This document shows, in pieces, positions 36,361 to 45,583 of a DNA stretch of 64,000 bases (the first letter of the stretch is position 1; the number at the start of each line of letters is the position of its first letter). The DNA lies in the NCBI GenBank assembly GCA_049587755.1, contig JBAVEN010000026.1:1-64000 (forward strand). Direction: 5' to 3'. This stretch comes from Bog-375 sp049587755. Its GTDB lineage: Bacteria; Acidobacteriota; Terriglobia; Bryobacterales; Bryobacteraceae. A program made the translations under genes and the position numbers. Below the pieces are notes generated by a model. The model made no database searches, was not told the origin of the DNA, and saw nothing but the letters and a program-made list of their open reading frames with translations.

Positions 36361-38391
36361 CTATTTCGCCGTGCCCGCGGCCGCATCCAACAGAATCTTG
36401 ACGGGCCGCACGGCCGCCAGGCGCAGATCGGCATCCGGCTCCAACATGCGCTTGAGCTCGGCGTCCTGGGTCGCCAGCCAGTCGGACGGCGCCGGTTGGC
36501 CGGCGCCAACGACATCGAGCAGCCGCAACCCCAGCAAGCCCACGTACGATAGATCTCTGGAGATCGGCTTCAGCTCCTCCAAGAGCGAATTGGCCTCGGC
36601 CAGCGGCTGAAAGTCGCGGTCATTGGTGGCCCAGCGGGTGAACTGCGCGCGCAGGGTCACCACATCTGCTACGGCGGCAGCAGGGTTTGCCGCCACGCGG
36701 GCAGCCGCCAATTCGAGCGCGCGCACGCTTTCGCTTTCCGGACGGGCCGCGTCCACCATGCGGTTGAGCGGCGTCTGAGTGGTATTGCGATGGGCCTGCC
36801 GCGGCCCGAGCCCCAAGGCCTCGCAGGCGTCGGCCAGAACGCGCACCGGCGGCGCGGGCTGGTTGCCGCTCAGCCGGTCGAGCATCGGCGCGTAGTTGGC
36901 CCGGTGCTCGATGCCCGTCCACTCCAGCTTCCGGCTGACCACCTCCAGGCGCCGGTACATCGAGTTCACATCGGTCACGTCCTCGGCCGACCAGAACCGC
37001 TCGGCAATCGCAGCCATCCGCGGCCAGATGCGCGAATCCACCGTCTCCGGGCTTACCAGCTCGGACCACATGCACGCCTCGCCGCCCAAAATGCGGTGCG
37101 CCTGTTCCGGCGTTAACTGGGCAGCGTCGCCGGCCAGCGGATCGACGCCGTAGTGATCGCTCGCCGGTTTCAGGTGATCGAGGTAGTATCCCCACGACAA
37201 AATGCCTCGATAGCCCTGCTGCACCGATTCGGCCAGCGACGCGCGGCCGCGCCAGGTATCGATCACGGTGCCGGAGCCCAATCCCGGTTGCAGAATTTCG
37301 TCCCAGCCAACCATGGTTTTGCCGTGCCGCGCCAGAATCCGGCGAATGCGCTGGCTGAAATACAACTGGATGTGGCGCGTGTCCTTGAACCGGTGCTGTC
37401 TGGCAAACGCCTGAACGCGCGCCGACCGGCTCCACTGCCTGCCGTTGACTTCGTCGCCGCCCACGTGGAAGAAGGGATCGGGGAACAGCGCCGCCATTTC
37501 GCCGATGAAGCCGTCCAGGAAACGGTAAGTTTCCTCGCGGCTCGGATCCATCACTGGATCGAACGTACCGAAGTCGCCGCCGATTTCGTATGGACCCGGC
37601 CCGCTCGCCAGTTGCGGATAGCCGGGGAACCAGCTCACCGTGTGGCCCGGCATATCGAATTCCGGCACCACCCGTATCCCGCGCTCGCGCGCGTAAGCCA
37701 CCACGGCGCGGATTTCGGCCTGCGTGTAGTAATGGCCGCCGGAACCGAACTGCTGCAAACGCGAATATCGTTTGCTCTCCACGCGAAAGCCCTGGTCGTC
37801 GGAGAGGTGCCAGTGGAAGACGTTGAGCTTCACCGCCGCCATGGCATCCAGGTTGCGTTTCACCACTTCCACAGGCATCCAATGGCGCGAGACGTCCAGC
37901 ATCAGCCCGCGCCACGGGAACCGCGGCCGGTCGTCGATGCGCACCGCCGGCGCTTGGAAGCCGCTGGCTCCGGGTTCGACTAGCTGCGCGAAAGTCTCCA
38001 GGCCATGCATCGCGCCATCCACGGTGGCGCTTTTCAGCACCGCCCCTTCGGGCGTCACCTCCAACTGGTAAGATTCATCCTCGCCCAAGGTTGGATACGC
38101 CGGGCCGCGCGCCGCGCACTCGACGCGCAGGGTGGCGCGTCGACTGGCCGCCGGTTTGCCGCGCGCAATCGCCATGCCGGTTTGGCGCGAGAGACGCGCC
38201 ACCAGCCGGTTCAACGCGCTCTCCAGGCGGGCGTCGGCCAGGCCTGCGGTCACGGTGAACGTCTGGTCGATCGCCAGCGCGCCCGCGCCAGCTTCCATCT
38301 TCAGCGGCATGGGCATCAGCGCCGGAGGCTCAGCGGCGTGGGCGGCAGAGCCCGAAACCGCGATGGTGGCAATCAGGAGCAATCGATGCAT
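36361..38391 (-). CDS. Beta-N-acetylhexosaminidase, GH20
   Basis: Exported enzyme of 676 residues that removes terminal beta-GlcNAc/GalNAc. The signal peptide ends AHAA (about 20). A GH20b-like domain spans about 25-155 and the catalytic barrel about 158-500. The paired catalytic acids are in HVGGDE (Asp313 and Glu314), and the HWHLSDDQGFR motif is at 193-203. A helical C-terminal region follows. It fits chitin or glycoprotein breakdown in soil bacteria. Ends are intact. Confidence 0.95.
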   Translation of the reverse strand: MHRLLLIATIAVSGSAAHAAEPPALMPMPLKMEAGAGALAIDQTFTVTAGLADARLESALNRLVARLSRQTGMAIARGKPAASRRATLRVECAARGPAYPTLGEDESYQLEVTPEGAVLKSATVDGAMHGLETFAQLVEPGASGFQAPAVRIDDRPRFPWRGLMLDVSRHWMPVEVVKRNLDAMAAVKLNVFHWHLSDDQGFRVESKRYSRLQQFGSGGHYYTQAEIRAVVAYARERGIRVVPEFDMPGHTVSWFPGYPQLASGPGPYEIGGDFGTFDPVMDPSREETYRFLDGFIGEMAALFPDPFFHVGGDEVNGRQWSRSARVQAFARQHRFKDTRHIQLYFSQRIRRILARHGKTMVGWDEILQPGLGSGTVIDTWRGRASLAESVQQGYRGILSWGYYLDHLKPASDHYGVDPLAGDAAQLTPEQAHRILGGEACMWSELVSPETVDSRIWPRMAAIAERFWSAEDVTDVNSMYRRLEVVSRKLEWTGIEHRANYAPMLDRLSGNQPAPPVRVLADACEALGLGPRQAHRNTTQTPLNRMVDAARPESESVRALELAAARVAANPAAAVADVVTLRAQFTRWATNDRDFQPLAEANSLLEELKPISRDLSYVGLLGLRLLDVVGAGQPAPSDWLATQDAELKRMLEPDADLRLAAVRPVKILLDAAAGTAK

Positions 38392-38560
38392 CCTCTCTAC
38401 TCCAACACTGTAACGGGTGGGCTGGCAAGCGGCTGCTGTTCCTTGCCATGTTTTCCATGTTATGCAGGCGCGGACTCTATCGGCCGATGGCAGATGAGCA
38501 CTGACCGGCGACTTTGCACAGAGCCGTGTACCGCCGCGGCCGGAAAAACCGGTGAACTGT

Positions 38561-38566
38561 TATACT
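38561..38566 (+). promoter_or_regulatory. Candidate -10 of ugd (TATACT)
   Basis: TATACT sits 11 nt before the ATG. No -35 at the normal distance and no Shine-Dalgarno sequence, so the leader would be about 5 nt. Confidence 0.5.
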
Positions 38567-38577
38567 CAGACAGGTTT

Positions 38578-40014
38578 ATGCGGGTAACTGTAATTGGGAC
38601 TGGTTATGTGGGAACGGTGACAGGCGCCTGTCTGGCGTACCTGGGGCACCGGGTGACTTGCGTCGATACCGACGCGAGCAAGATTGCCAAGCTGCAACGC
38701 GGCGAGTCGCCCATCTACGAGCCGCTGCTGCAGGAGATTCTGGCGTTGGCGGCGCAGCGCGGCGGGATCGATTTCCGCACGTCGCTCGAGGGAGCCGCCG
38801 CAGATAGCGACGTCATTTTCATCGCCGTGGGCACGCCGCCGCTGCCCTCAGGCGAGGCCAACCTGGAATACCTGGAGACCGCCGCGCGCGGCGTGGGCGC
38901 GGCTTTGGACAGCTCCCGTTTTCGCGTGGTGGTGAACAAGTCGACCGTTCCGGTGGGCAGCGCCAACCTGGTGGAGACGCTGGTGCGGGAAGGGATGGCG
39001 GAGGCTACCGCCGGCGAGCGCCGCAGCATTCGATTCGGCGTGGCCAGCAACCCGGAGTTTCTGCGCGAGGGCTCGGCGATTGCCGACTCGCTCTATCCGG
39101 ACCGCATCGTGGTGGGATCGGGCGACGAACGCGTGATCGAGATCATGCGCGAACTGTACGCGCCACTGGTGGCGCAGACGTTTGAGCCGCCGCCGGGGCT
39201 GCCGCGGCCGGCCTCGATGGGGCAGGTTCCGCTGCTGGTGACCTCATTGACCGGCGCGGAGATGATCAAGTACGCAGCCAACGCGTTTCTCACGGTGAAG
39301 ATCGGTTACGCCAACGAGATCGCCAACATTTGCGAGCGGGTGGGCGCGGAGGCCACGGAAGTGATGGCGGGCATTGGCCTGGATTCGCGCATCGGCGCCC
39401 GGTTTTTGAACCCGGGCGTGGGCTGGGGCGGCAGTTGCTTTGGCAAGGACGTCAACGCGCTGATGCACACGGCGCGCGAGTACGGCTACCAGGCGCGCCT
39501 GCTGGAGGCTTCGCTGGAAGTGAACGTGGCGCAGCGGAATGCGGTGATTCAGAAACTGCAGGAGAAGCTGTTCATCCTGAAGGGGCGGACGATCGGCTTG
39601 CTCGGTCTGGCCTTCAAGCCGGACACGGACGACCTGCGCGACGCGCCCGCATTGCACATCGCCGACCGGTTGCTACAGATGGGCGCGCGAGTGAAAGCCT
39701 ATGACCCGGTGGCGGCGCAGGCTTGCCACTCGCTGCACCCGGAACTGCGGATTCGCTACTGCGCATCGGCCGCAGAACTGGCCGAGGACGCGGATGCGCT
39801 GGTGCTGGTGACGGAGTGGAACGAATTCCGCGACCTGGACCTGGCGGACCTGGCTCACCGGATGGTTTCGCCCATTCTGGTGGACGGCCGCAACCTGTAC
39901 GCGCCGGAAGCCGCGGCAGCCGCGGGCTTCGATTACATCGGCATCGGCCGCGGCGCGCGGCCGCGAGCCGCGCAGCAGGACGCCACCACAGCCGCAACGC
40001 GGAATCGCCGCTGA
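38578..40014 (+). CDS. ugd: UDP-glucose 6-dehydrogenase
   Basis: Oxidises UDP-glucose to UDP-glucuronate for polysaccharide synthesis. The 478-residue product has the NAD-binding GTGYVG at about 7-12, the dimer/UDP-binding domains and the catalytic Cys in WGGSCFGKDV. The long frame open upstream overlaps the GH20 gene and is not used. It is a single gene, with its product probably feeding the glycan genes at 47.6-53.3 kb. Confidence 0.96.
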   Translation: MRVTVIGTGYVGTVTGACLAYLGHRVTCVDTDASKIAKLQRGESPIYEPLLQEILALAAQRGGIDFRTSLEGAAADSDVIFIAVGTPPLPSGEANLEYLETAARGVGAALDSSRFRVVVNKSTVPVGSANLVETLVREGMAEATAGERRSIRFGVASNPEFLREGSAIADSLYPDRIVVGSGDERVIEIMRELYAPLVAQTFEPPPGLPRPASMGQVPLLVTSLTGAEMIKYAANAFLTVKIGYANEIANICERVGAEATEVMAGIGLDSRIGARFLNPGVGWGGSCFGKDVNALMHTAREYGYQARLLEASLEVNVAQRNAVIQKLQEKLFILKGRTIGLLGLAFKPDTDDLRDAPALHIADRLLQMGARVKAYDPVAAQACHSLHPELRIRYCASAAELAEDADALVLVTEWNEFRDLDLADLAHRMVSPILVDGRNLYAPEAAAAAGFDYIGIGRGARPRAAQQDATTAATRNRR

Positions 40015-40042
40015 CGGATAGCGCACGCGCGGCGGGGCCTGC

Positions 40043-40048
40043 TACACT
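40043..40048 (+). promoter_or_regulatory. Candidate -10 for the gene at 40057 (TACACT)
   Basis: TACACT ends 8 nt before the ATG, which suggests a leaderless transcript. Confidence 0.4.
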
Positions 40049-40056
40049 ACCCATCG

Positions 40057-40347
40057 ATGAACGTGTTGGCATGGTTGGTAGGGCTATGCATTTGGGCCGA
40101 CGTGCTGCTGCCGCCGGGCCTGGCGATTTACGCGCTGCTGCGTTGGCGCGGCGGCTGGAGGATTGCCGCGGCCGCGCCGCTATTGGTGGTGATCCCAGCC
40201 GCGGTATCGTTCTCACACTTCCGCCGCGGCGGGGGGGCCGTGAATTCTCTGTCGCTGTTGCTGTATGTGCTCCTGGCGTTGGCGCTGTGCAGCTATTCCG
40301 TGGTGGTGCTGATCCTCTACCTCAGGCGCAAGCCTCGGCAGTCGTGA
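40057..40347 (+). CDS. Small three-helix membrane protein
   Basis: Protein of 96 residues with three hydrophobic helices (about 3-28, 36-50 and 62-88) and a basic C-terminus (LRRKPRQS). It is unrecognised. It is located between ugd and a convergent gene. Confidence 0.55.
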   Translation: MNVLAWLVGLCIWADVLLPPGLAIYALLRWRGGWRIAAAAPLLVVIPAAVSFSHFRRGGGAVNSLSLLLYVLLALALCSYSVVVLILYLRRKPRQS

Positions 40348-40387
40348 TCCGCCGACAGGCGGCGCTGCTTATGGCGCCGGCAGCGTG

Positions 40388-40876
40388 CTATTTTTCAGAG
40401 AGCACTTGAACGACGCCATCCACTTCCTCGATTTTCACCAGGAAGCGCTTGCGCGCCTGCAGTTGGGAATCGGGCACCTCGAAACGGGCCGCGATCATGC
40501 GGTCGAGTGTCGTATGCGCAGGCACCCGCTCGCGCACCATTAAACTCGGGTTGTACTTTTCGCCGAGCAGAGGCACGCCGGCCATGAGGCGCTGCGCGTC
40601 TATCTCCGACGCCGTGGCGCCCTCGGTCTGAGCACCGCTCTGGCTTTCCAGCACCACGGTCACGCCGCGCACCTGGAAAGGATAATCCGACGGGTTGGTA
40701 ACGCGAAAATCAATCACCGCGGCCGCGCTCTGGTCGTCGAGCGGCGCGGTGCGGACCTTGAGAATCGTGCCGGGCAGCTCGATGTGCGCTCCACGCTGCA
40801 TGTAGACGACGCCCGCCACAGCGATCGCGATGATGACGATGCCGATCGCAAATGTGATCAGAAGAGTTCGGGACAT
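40388..40876 (-). CDS. Membrane-anchored beta-domain protein of unknown function
   Basis: Protein of 162 residues with one N-terminal helix (LLITFAIGIVIIAIAVAGVVYM, about 4-25). A periplasmic beta-domain follows (HIELPGTILKVRTAPLDD...VIDFRVTNPSDYPFQVRGVTVVLE) that resembles LEA14-like or DUF2393-like folds. The family is not certain. A frame open further upstream overlaps tRNA-Ala and is not used. Confidence 0.6.
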   Translation of the reverse strand: MSRTLLITFAIGIVIIAIAVAGVVYMQRGAHIELPGTILKVRTAPLDDQSAAAVIDFRVTNPSDYPFQVRGVTVVLESQSGAQTEGATASEIDAQRLMAGVPLLGEKYNPSLMVRERVPAHTTLDRMIAARFEVPDSQLQARKRFLVKIEEVDGVVQVLSEK

Positions 40877-41139
40877 AAGAGAGCCCGGCGGCCAACTCGA
40901 CGCGCCGGACATAGATACGATTCTAGAACAAACTGCCGAGAGCCTCAGGCCGGCGCGTCCTGGGGATTGCGCGCATGCTTCCAGTTGCAGTGCGCGCTTG
41001 CGGCCGCGCCGCTTTCCGGCACACGCCGACCCTTGCGGTTCGGGTGTTGGACGCGAGCATCGAGGTTGCGGCCGATATTCTGCGGCATTTCTCTCGAAGA
41101 AATCGGCTGCGCCAGCGATTGAAAATGAAGGGAAGAATC

Positions 41140-41215
41140 TGGTGGACGGCATGGGATTCGAACCCACGACCCCGGCGTTGCGAACGCCGTGCTCTCCCAA
41201 CTGAGCTAGCCGCCC
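41140..41215 (-). tRNA. tRNA-Ala (anticodon CGC)
   Basis: A 76-base cloverleaf. The acceptor pairs GGGCGGC with GCCGTCC, including the G3:U70 pair that marks alanine tRNA. The D-arm is GCTCAGTTGGGAGAGC, the anticodon stem CGGCG/CGCCG with loop TTCGCAA (CGC), and the T-arm GTGGGTTCGAATCCCAT. CCA is encoded. Confidence 0.97.
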
Positions 41216-41318
41216 ACGGCCTCGGTATCCGCTCACTATGATACCAAACCGCCGCGCCACGTAACTGCGCGCGCGGCTGCATCGAGAGTCGGGAACCGCG
41301 CATTGCCGAGTGCCTGGA

Positions 41319-41540
41319 CTACGGCTTCTGTTTGCGGCGGGCCGCCCAATACTTTTTCATGCGCGCGGAGACTTCCGCCCGCTCTTGCAAGTTCATTGAC
41401 TTGCGGCCACGCCGTTTGCCGACATCAGGAAGACGGGGAAATTCGCCACCGACCCGCTGCAGCGCTTCCAACGAGGCAATCGCGCGCTCCAACTTTTCCT
41501 TTTCGGCGTATAACTCCTGAAGAGCCTTAGTAAGGTCCAT
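41319..41540 (-). CDS. Small basic protein of unknown function
   Basis: Protein of 73 residues. An N-terminal coiled-coil (LTKALQELYAEKEKLERAIASLEAL) is followed by a basic segment (GKRRGRKSMNLQERAEVSARMKKYWAARRK) like a DNA-binding tail. It resembles small Acidobacteriota proteins seen as 'hypothetical', with a possible nucleoid role. No stronger evidence. Confidence 0.55.
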   Translation of the reverse strand: MDLTKALQELYAEKEKLERAIASLEALQRVGGEFPRLPDVGKRRGRKSMNLQERAEVSARMKKYWAARRKQKP

Positions 41541-41626
41541 CGTGCTAAATGCCGCAGGCTGCGGTAACCTTAACGACCATTCGATGTTAACTTAGCGGCA
41601 GCGCACTTCGCTACAGCCGATGGTTA

Positions 41627-42637
41627 TTAACGGAGCAGGAAAGGCCAGTGTGGTACTACCTTAAGCGCATGACGAGTAATGGCTATATAGAGTCCAACTC
41701 CCAGTAGCAATAGTACCGCCAGAACGATGAGGCCGACCGTTCGCCACGGGAATCGCCGATTCTCGCGGTGAAGTGTCAGTATGTACGCCGCGAAGACTCC
41801 CACGTAAAACAACACGCACATGGGCAGAGCGAACAGCATCATGTTGAACGCATCCGGCGTCGGCGTCACAACGGCGGCGATGATGAAGATGATCAGAATG
41901 GCGTAACGGCTATGCTTGATCAAAAATGACGGAGTGACAATTCTCAGCAGGGTAAGAAAAAATATCACGACCGGGAGTTCGAATACCAAGCCGATTCCCA
42001 TCACCACGTTGACAAACATGTCGAAATACTCGCTGACCGACACGAAGGGCGCGATGTCTTTGCCATGCCCCATACCCAGCAAAAAGGTGAGGGCGAATCG
42101 GAAAGCGACAAAATAGGCGAACAAGCCGCCTAGGATGAACAGGCCCGCGGAAGACAGAATAAAGGGCACCGCCCATCGCCGCTCCCTGCGGTACAGCCCG
42201 GGAGAAATGAAGGCCCATACCTGGTAGACCACCCAGGGCGACGCCATGAAGATGGAGCACACCACAGGCAGCTTGAACCAGATGATGGTGATGGTTTCCA
42301 TTGGGGTAATCTGTACCAGCCGCTGCTGGTAGCCGAGCGTCTTCAGTGCGACGACGGCGGGTTGCTTGATGACGTCCCAGAGTTGGTCGCAGAACAGGAA
42401 GCTGAGACAGAATGCCACGCCGACGCCGATCAGCGCCCAGATGATCCGCTTGCGCAGTTCCTCGAGGTGCTCGAGAAAGGACATGCGCAGCATGCCTTCT
42501 TCTTCATCCCCGGGTGGTGGCGGCGGAGGCGCCCCGCCTCCGATCCGCCGCCTGGCTCTGTCGAGCGGGCCGCCGCCGGCAGGCGTCGAGCCGCGCGGGC
42601 GCGGCGCGCCCCCCGTTTGTTCGTCGGACGAATCCAT
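41627..42637 (-). CDS. tatC: Twin-arginine translocase subunit TatC
   Basis: Core of the Tat pathway; it recognises RR signal peptides. The 336-residue product has an unusual 48-residue proline/glycine-rich extension, then the TatC body. The body begins SFLEHLEELRKRI (conserved Glu) and has six helices. The start lies 3 bases after the tatA/B stop. At least two Tat-type signal peptides are encoded in the window (47252 and 54270). Confidence 0.96.
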   Translation of the reverse strand: MDSSDEQTGGAPRPRGSTPAGGGPLDRARRRIGGGAPPPPPPGDEEEGMLRMSFLEHLEELRKRIIWALIGVGVAFCLSFLFCDQLWDVIKQPAVVALKTLGYQQRLVQITPMETITIIWFKLPVVCSIFMASPWVVYQVWAFISPGLYRRERRWAVPFILSSAGLFILGGLFAYFVAFRFALTFLLGMGHGKDIAPFVSVSEYFDMFVNVVMGIGLVFELPVVIFFLTLLRIVTPSFLIKHSRYAILIIFIIAAVVTPTPDAFNMMLFALPMCVLFYVGVFAAYILTLHRENRRFPWRTVGLIVLAVLLLLGVGLYIAITRHALKVVPHWPFLLR

Positions 42638-42640
42638 TAT

Positions 42641-43126
42641 TTACGCTTGCTGTTCCGAGTTTGTCGAAGTCGGTGCGGGAGAATGATCTCCGGCGGCGGT
42701 GACAGCCGGACTGGTGCTCGCGCCCTCGTGCTCCGTCGCCGGATCGTGGGCAATCGTTCCCTCTGGTGCGACAACTACGGGTGATTCAGCGCCCTCAGTT
42801 GCGGATGCGCTTGCAGTAGACGGATTGGCGGCGGGCTCTAAAGACGGCGCAACGTACGCGCCATCATAGTTGTTGTCGTAAGCAGAGTAGTCATAGTTGT
42901 AAGTATCGTATTGATACTGGTTGACCACTTCCTTGACTCCCGTTTCCGCCTCCAGGTTTTTCATTTCTCGGTCAAATGTCGCCTTCAATTCGTTGGAGGC
43001 GCGCCGGAATTCGGTCAATGCCTTGCCGACCGTCCGTCCGATCTCAGGAAGTTTCTTTGGACCGAACAGGATGAGCGCCAGCAGGAAGATGAAGATCATC
43101 TCCTGGGTACCAACCGTTCCAATCAT
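42641..43126 (-). CDS. tatA: TatA/TatB-family translocase component
   Basis: Protein of 161 residues. One N-terminal helix with FGPKKLPEIGR at the membrane edge is followed by the amphipathic helix KALTEFRRASNEL. This places it in the TatA/TatB family, and the long size fits TatB. The middle (about residues 85-115) is an unusual tyrosine/asparagine-rich stretch (YQYDTYNYDYSAYDNN), followed by an Ala/Ser/Pro/Glu-rich tail. It has a GGAGG ribosome binding site and is coupled to tatC. Confidence 0.9.
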   Translation of the reverse strand: MIGTVGTQEMIFIFLLALILFGPKKLPEIGRTVGKALTEFRRASNELKATFDREMKNLEAETGVKEVVNQYQYDTYNYDYSAYDNNYDGAYVAPSLEPAANPSTASASATEGAESPVVVAPEGTIAHDPATEHEGASTSPAVTAAGDHSPAPTSTNSEQQA

Positions 43127-43231
43127 GCCGATTCCTCCAGCAATGTCTGCCTAGCCCAATGATAGCACGCGCACCGTGATGGCCCTCGCCAGGCACCCTT
43201 GGGAAAGGGCTGCGAGCAGGCGTGGCGCGCG

Positions 43232-43723
43232 CTACGGCACGGTTTCGCGCAGCACGTTCTCGCTCTGTTCCTGGCGGAAACGGCGGAGTTTTTCGCGCAG
43301 CGCGGGACGGCTGGCTGCCAAAATGGCGATGGCCAACAGCGCGGCGTTGCGCGCGCCAGCCGGACCAATAGCAAGCGTCCCCACCGGAATGCCGGCCGGC
43401 ATCTGCACGGTGGACAGCAGCGAATCCAGGCCCTTCAGCGACGCGCTTTCCATCGGCACTCCCAACACCGGAAGCAAGGTGTGCGCGGCGCAAACGCCTG
43501 CCAGGTGGGCAGCGCCGCCGGCCGCGGCAATCACCACTTCGATGCCGCGCTGTTCGGCCTGGCTGACATATTCCACGGTTTGCACCGGCGTGCGATGGGC
43601 CGAAAGCACGCGGCACTCGTGAGGAACGTCGAAGCGGGCGAGCGTCTCGTCGGCCTGGCGCATTACTTCCCAGTCCGATTTGCTGCCCATGATGATGGCA
43701 ACCAGCGGCGGCGTTTCGGCCAT
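43232..43723 (-). CDS. purE: N5-carboxyaminoimidazole ribonucleotide mutase
   Basis: Purine pathway enzyme of 163 residues. GSKSDWEVM at about 13-21, SAHRTP at about 42-47 and AAAGGAAHLAGV form the PurE core. Downstream of icd, whose stop is 10 bases away; a TAGAAT hexamer (43731-43736) lies 7 nt before the ATG. Confidence 0.95.
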   Translation of the reverse strand: MAETPPLVAIIMGSKSDWEVMRQADETLARFDVPHECRVLSAHRTPVQTVEYVSQAEQRGIEVVIAAAGGAAHLAGVCAAHTLLPVLGVPMESASLKGLDSLLSTVQMPAGIPVGTLAIGPAGARNAALLAIAILAASRPALREKLRRFRQEQSENVLRETVP

Positions 43724-43733
43724 GCCCTATATT

Positions 43734-45176
43734 CTACTGCCCCTGGGCGAGAGTAAATCCAGGCTGGCCATCGAACGTGCGTAGTGCCTGCACCACCGCG
43801 ATCTCGATTCCGGCCTGGGCGAAGCGCGCGAGCAACGCGATGCACTTCGCCATGTCCATGCCCCCTTCGGCCATGAAGCGGCAACGGAAGCTATCGGTGC
43901 AGAACGTCTCCGCCCGCCCCGCCGGCCACACCTTTACGCCGCGATTGTCGATCATCTGCAGGCCGAGTCCATCGCCCGCCAGTTTGCCCGCCGCGGCGGC
44001 TAGCGCGTTCGGATCGCGCGAAGGCCAGAAGACAAACACGTCGATACCCTTCAACTCCATGACGGTCGAGAGGTCCGTCGCCGCGCGTGCCGCCGCCGGC
44101 GCCGCCGGACGCCGCGCATAGCTCACCGCCTTCAGGCGGTTCGGCTTCTGGCCGACGCGCGCAATAACGGCGGCGGCGAATTCCTTCGTTCCCACTTTTT
44201 GCGTGCTCACTCCCTCGGTGAAGATATCGTAGGTGTGGACGCCGTCCTCGATGGTGCGCAGCCAGGCGTTGTGCACGCGCTCCGCCACTTCCGGCTGCTC
44301 GATGTGCACCAGCATCAGCACCGCGCCCAGCAGCAGGCCCGAGGGATTGGCCAGGTTCTGCCCTGCCCGCCGCGGCGCCGAGCCGTGGATGGCTTCGAAC
44401 ATGGCGCACTTGTCGCCGATATTGGCCGAGCCCGCCAGACCGACCGAGCCCGCGATCTGCGCGGCCACGTCGGAGAGAATGTCGCCGTAAAGGTTCGGCA
44501 TCACGATCACGTCGAAATTCTCCGGCCCATCGGCCATCTTGGCAGCGCCGATATCCACGATCCAGGCCTCGTTCTGGATGTCCGGATACTCCTTGGCGAT
44601 TTCGTTGAAGACCTTGTGGAACAGCCCGTCGGTCATCTTCATGATGTTGTCCTTCATGAAGACGGTGACTTTCTTGCGGTTGTGGCGGCGCGCATACTCG
44701 AACGCGTAGCGCACGATCTTCTCGCTGCCGGGCCGCGAAATCAGCTTGATGCACGAGGTTACTTCCGGGGTCAACTGGTACTCGATGCCGGCGTAGAGGT
44801 CCTCTTCGTTTTCGCGCACGATCACCAGGTCCATGTTGGGATGCTTGGTGTCGACGTACGGAAAGTAGGACACGCACGGCCGCACGTTGGCATATTGGCC
44901 CAGCGTTTTGCGTATGGTTACGTTGAGGCTCTTGAAGCCGCCGCCTTGCGGTGTGGTGATGGGCGCCTTCAGAAACACTTTCGTCCGCAGCAGGGACTCC
45001 CAGGAGCTGGGTTCGATGCCGGCCGTATTGCCGCGCAGGTAAACCTTCTCGCCGATTTCGATGGTCTCTATATCGAGAGCCGCGCCGGCCGCCTCCAGGA
45101 TCTGGAGCGTGGCGTTCATGATTTCCGGTCCGATGCCGTCGCCGTGGGCGACCGTGATGGGAGTCTTGTTGGCCAT
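43734..45176 (-). CDS. icd: Isocitrate dehydrogenase, Thermus-like form
   Basis: TCA-cycle enzyme of 480 residues that makes 2-oxoglutarate. The N-terminal block (AHGDGIGPEIM at about 9-19), RENEEDLYAGIEY, PNLYGDILSD and HGSAP are isocitrate/isopropylmalate dehydrogenase motifs. The last 140 residues, ending FDGQPGFTLAQGQ, look like the C-terminal extension of Thermus-type enzymes. The ATG of MANKTPITV is preferred over 14 codons upstream. Confidence 0.88.
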   Translation of the reverse strand: MANKTPITVAHGDGIGPEIMNATLQILEAAGAALDIETIEIGEKVYLRGNTAGIEPSSWESLLRTKVFLKAPITTPQGGGFKSLNVTIRKTLGQYANVRPCVSYFPYVDTKHPNMDLVIVRENEEDLYAGIEYQLTPEVTSCIKLISRPGSEKIVRYAFEYARRHNRKKVTVFMKDNIMKMTDGLFHKVFNEIAKEYPDIQNEAWIVDIGAAKMADGPENFDVIVMPNLYGDILSDVAAQIAGSVGLAGSANIGDKCAMFEAIHGSAPRRAGQNLANPSGLLLGAVLMLVHIEQPEVAERVHNAWLRTIEDGVHTYDIFTEGVSTQKVGTKEFAAAVIARVGQKPNRLKAVSYARRPAAPAAARAATDLSTVMELKGIDVFVFWPSRDPNALAAAAGKLAGDGLGLQMIDNRGVKVWPAGRAETFCTDSFRCRFMAEGGMDMAKCIALLARFAQAGIEIAVVQALRTFDGQPGFTLAQGQ

Positions 45177-45583
45177 AAGGGGAATAACCACGATAGGAGA
45201 ATGCGGGGGCTGGCGCAACTATGCCGCCGGGGTTCTCTACAGGCTGTGGATTAGTGGCCGCAGCGGTCGCAACGGCAGATGGTTCGTTATATCGTCTTGC
45301 CATGATGAAAGCGCGATGCCACAGCACGATAGCCCGGAAGACGATTCCCTTCGCCGGCGACGGGTGGAGACATGGCGTCGCGCGGGCGAGGAACTGGCGG
45401 TCCTTCGCCCCAATTGAGCTCGAGTCCGTCGACACCGAAGAGGCTGTCCGGCAGATTTTCGGAGGGGACGGTCCCGCCCTTCCACCGCCATCGTCGACCT
45501 CAGCGCTGGTCAAGCAGCAGGCGTGGTTCGCGCGAATTCAAAGGACCCGCCGCGAGTAATGATGCCCTTTCTTCGCGGGGACC
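45177..45583. other. Intergenic stretch without a confident gene
   Basis: A plus-strand frame of 112 codons crosses it (45221-45559). Its end (ELESVDTEEAVRQIFGGDGPALPPPSS) looks protein-like, but the front half does not, and there is no ribosome binding site. I do not call a gene. Confidence 0.4.

Noticed and set aside
43891..45513. 540-codon minus-strand frame over icd
   Set aside because: Another frame of the same strand; Arg/His-rich and without motifs, while icd is clear.
45221..45559. 112-codon plus-strand frame
   Set aside because: First half is not protein-like and no ribosome binding site is present; left as intergenic.
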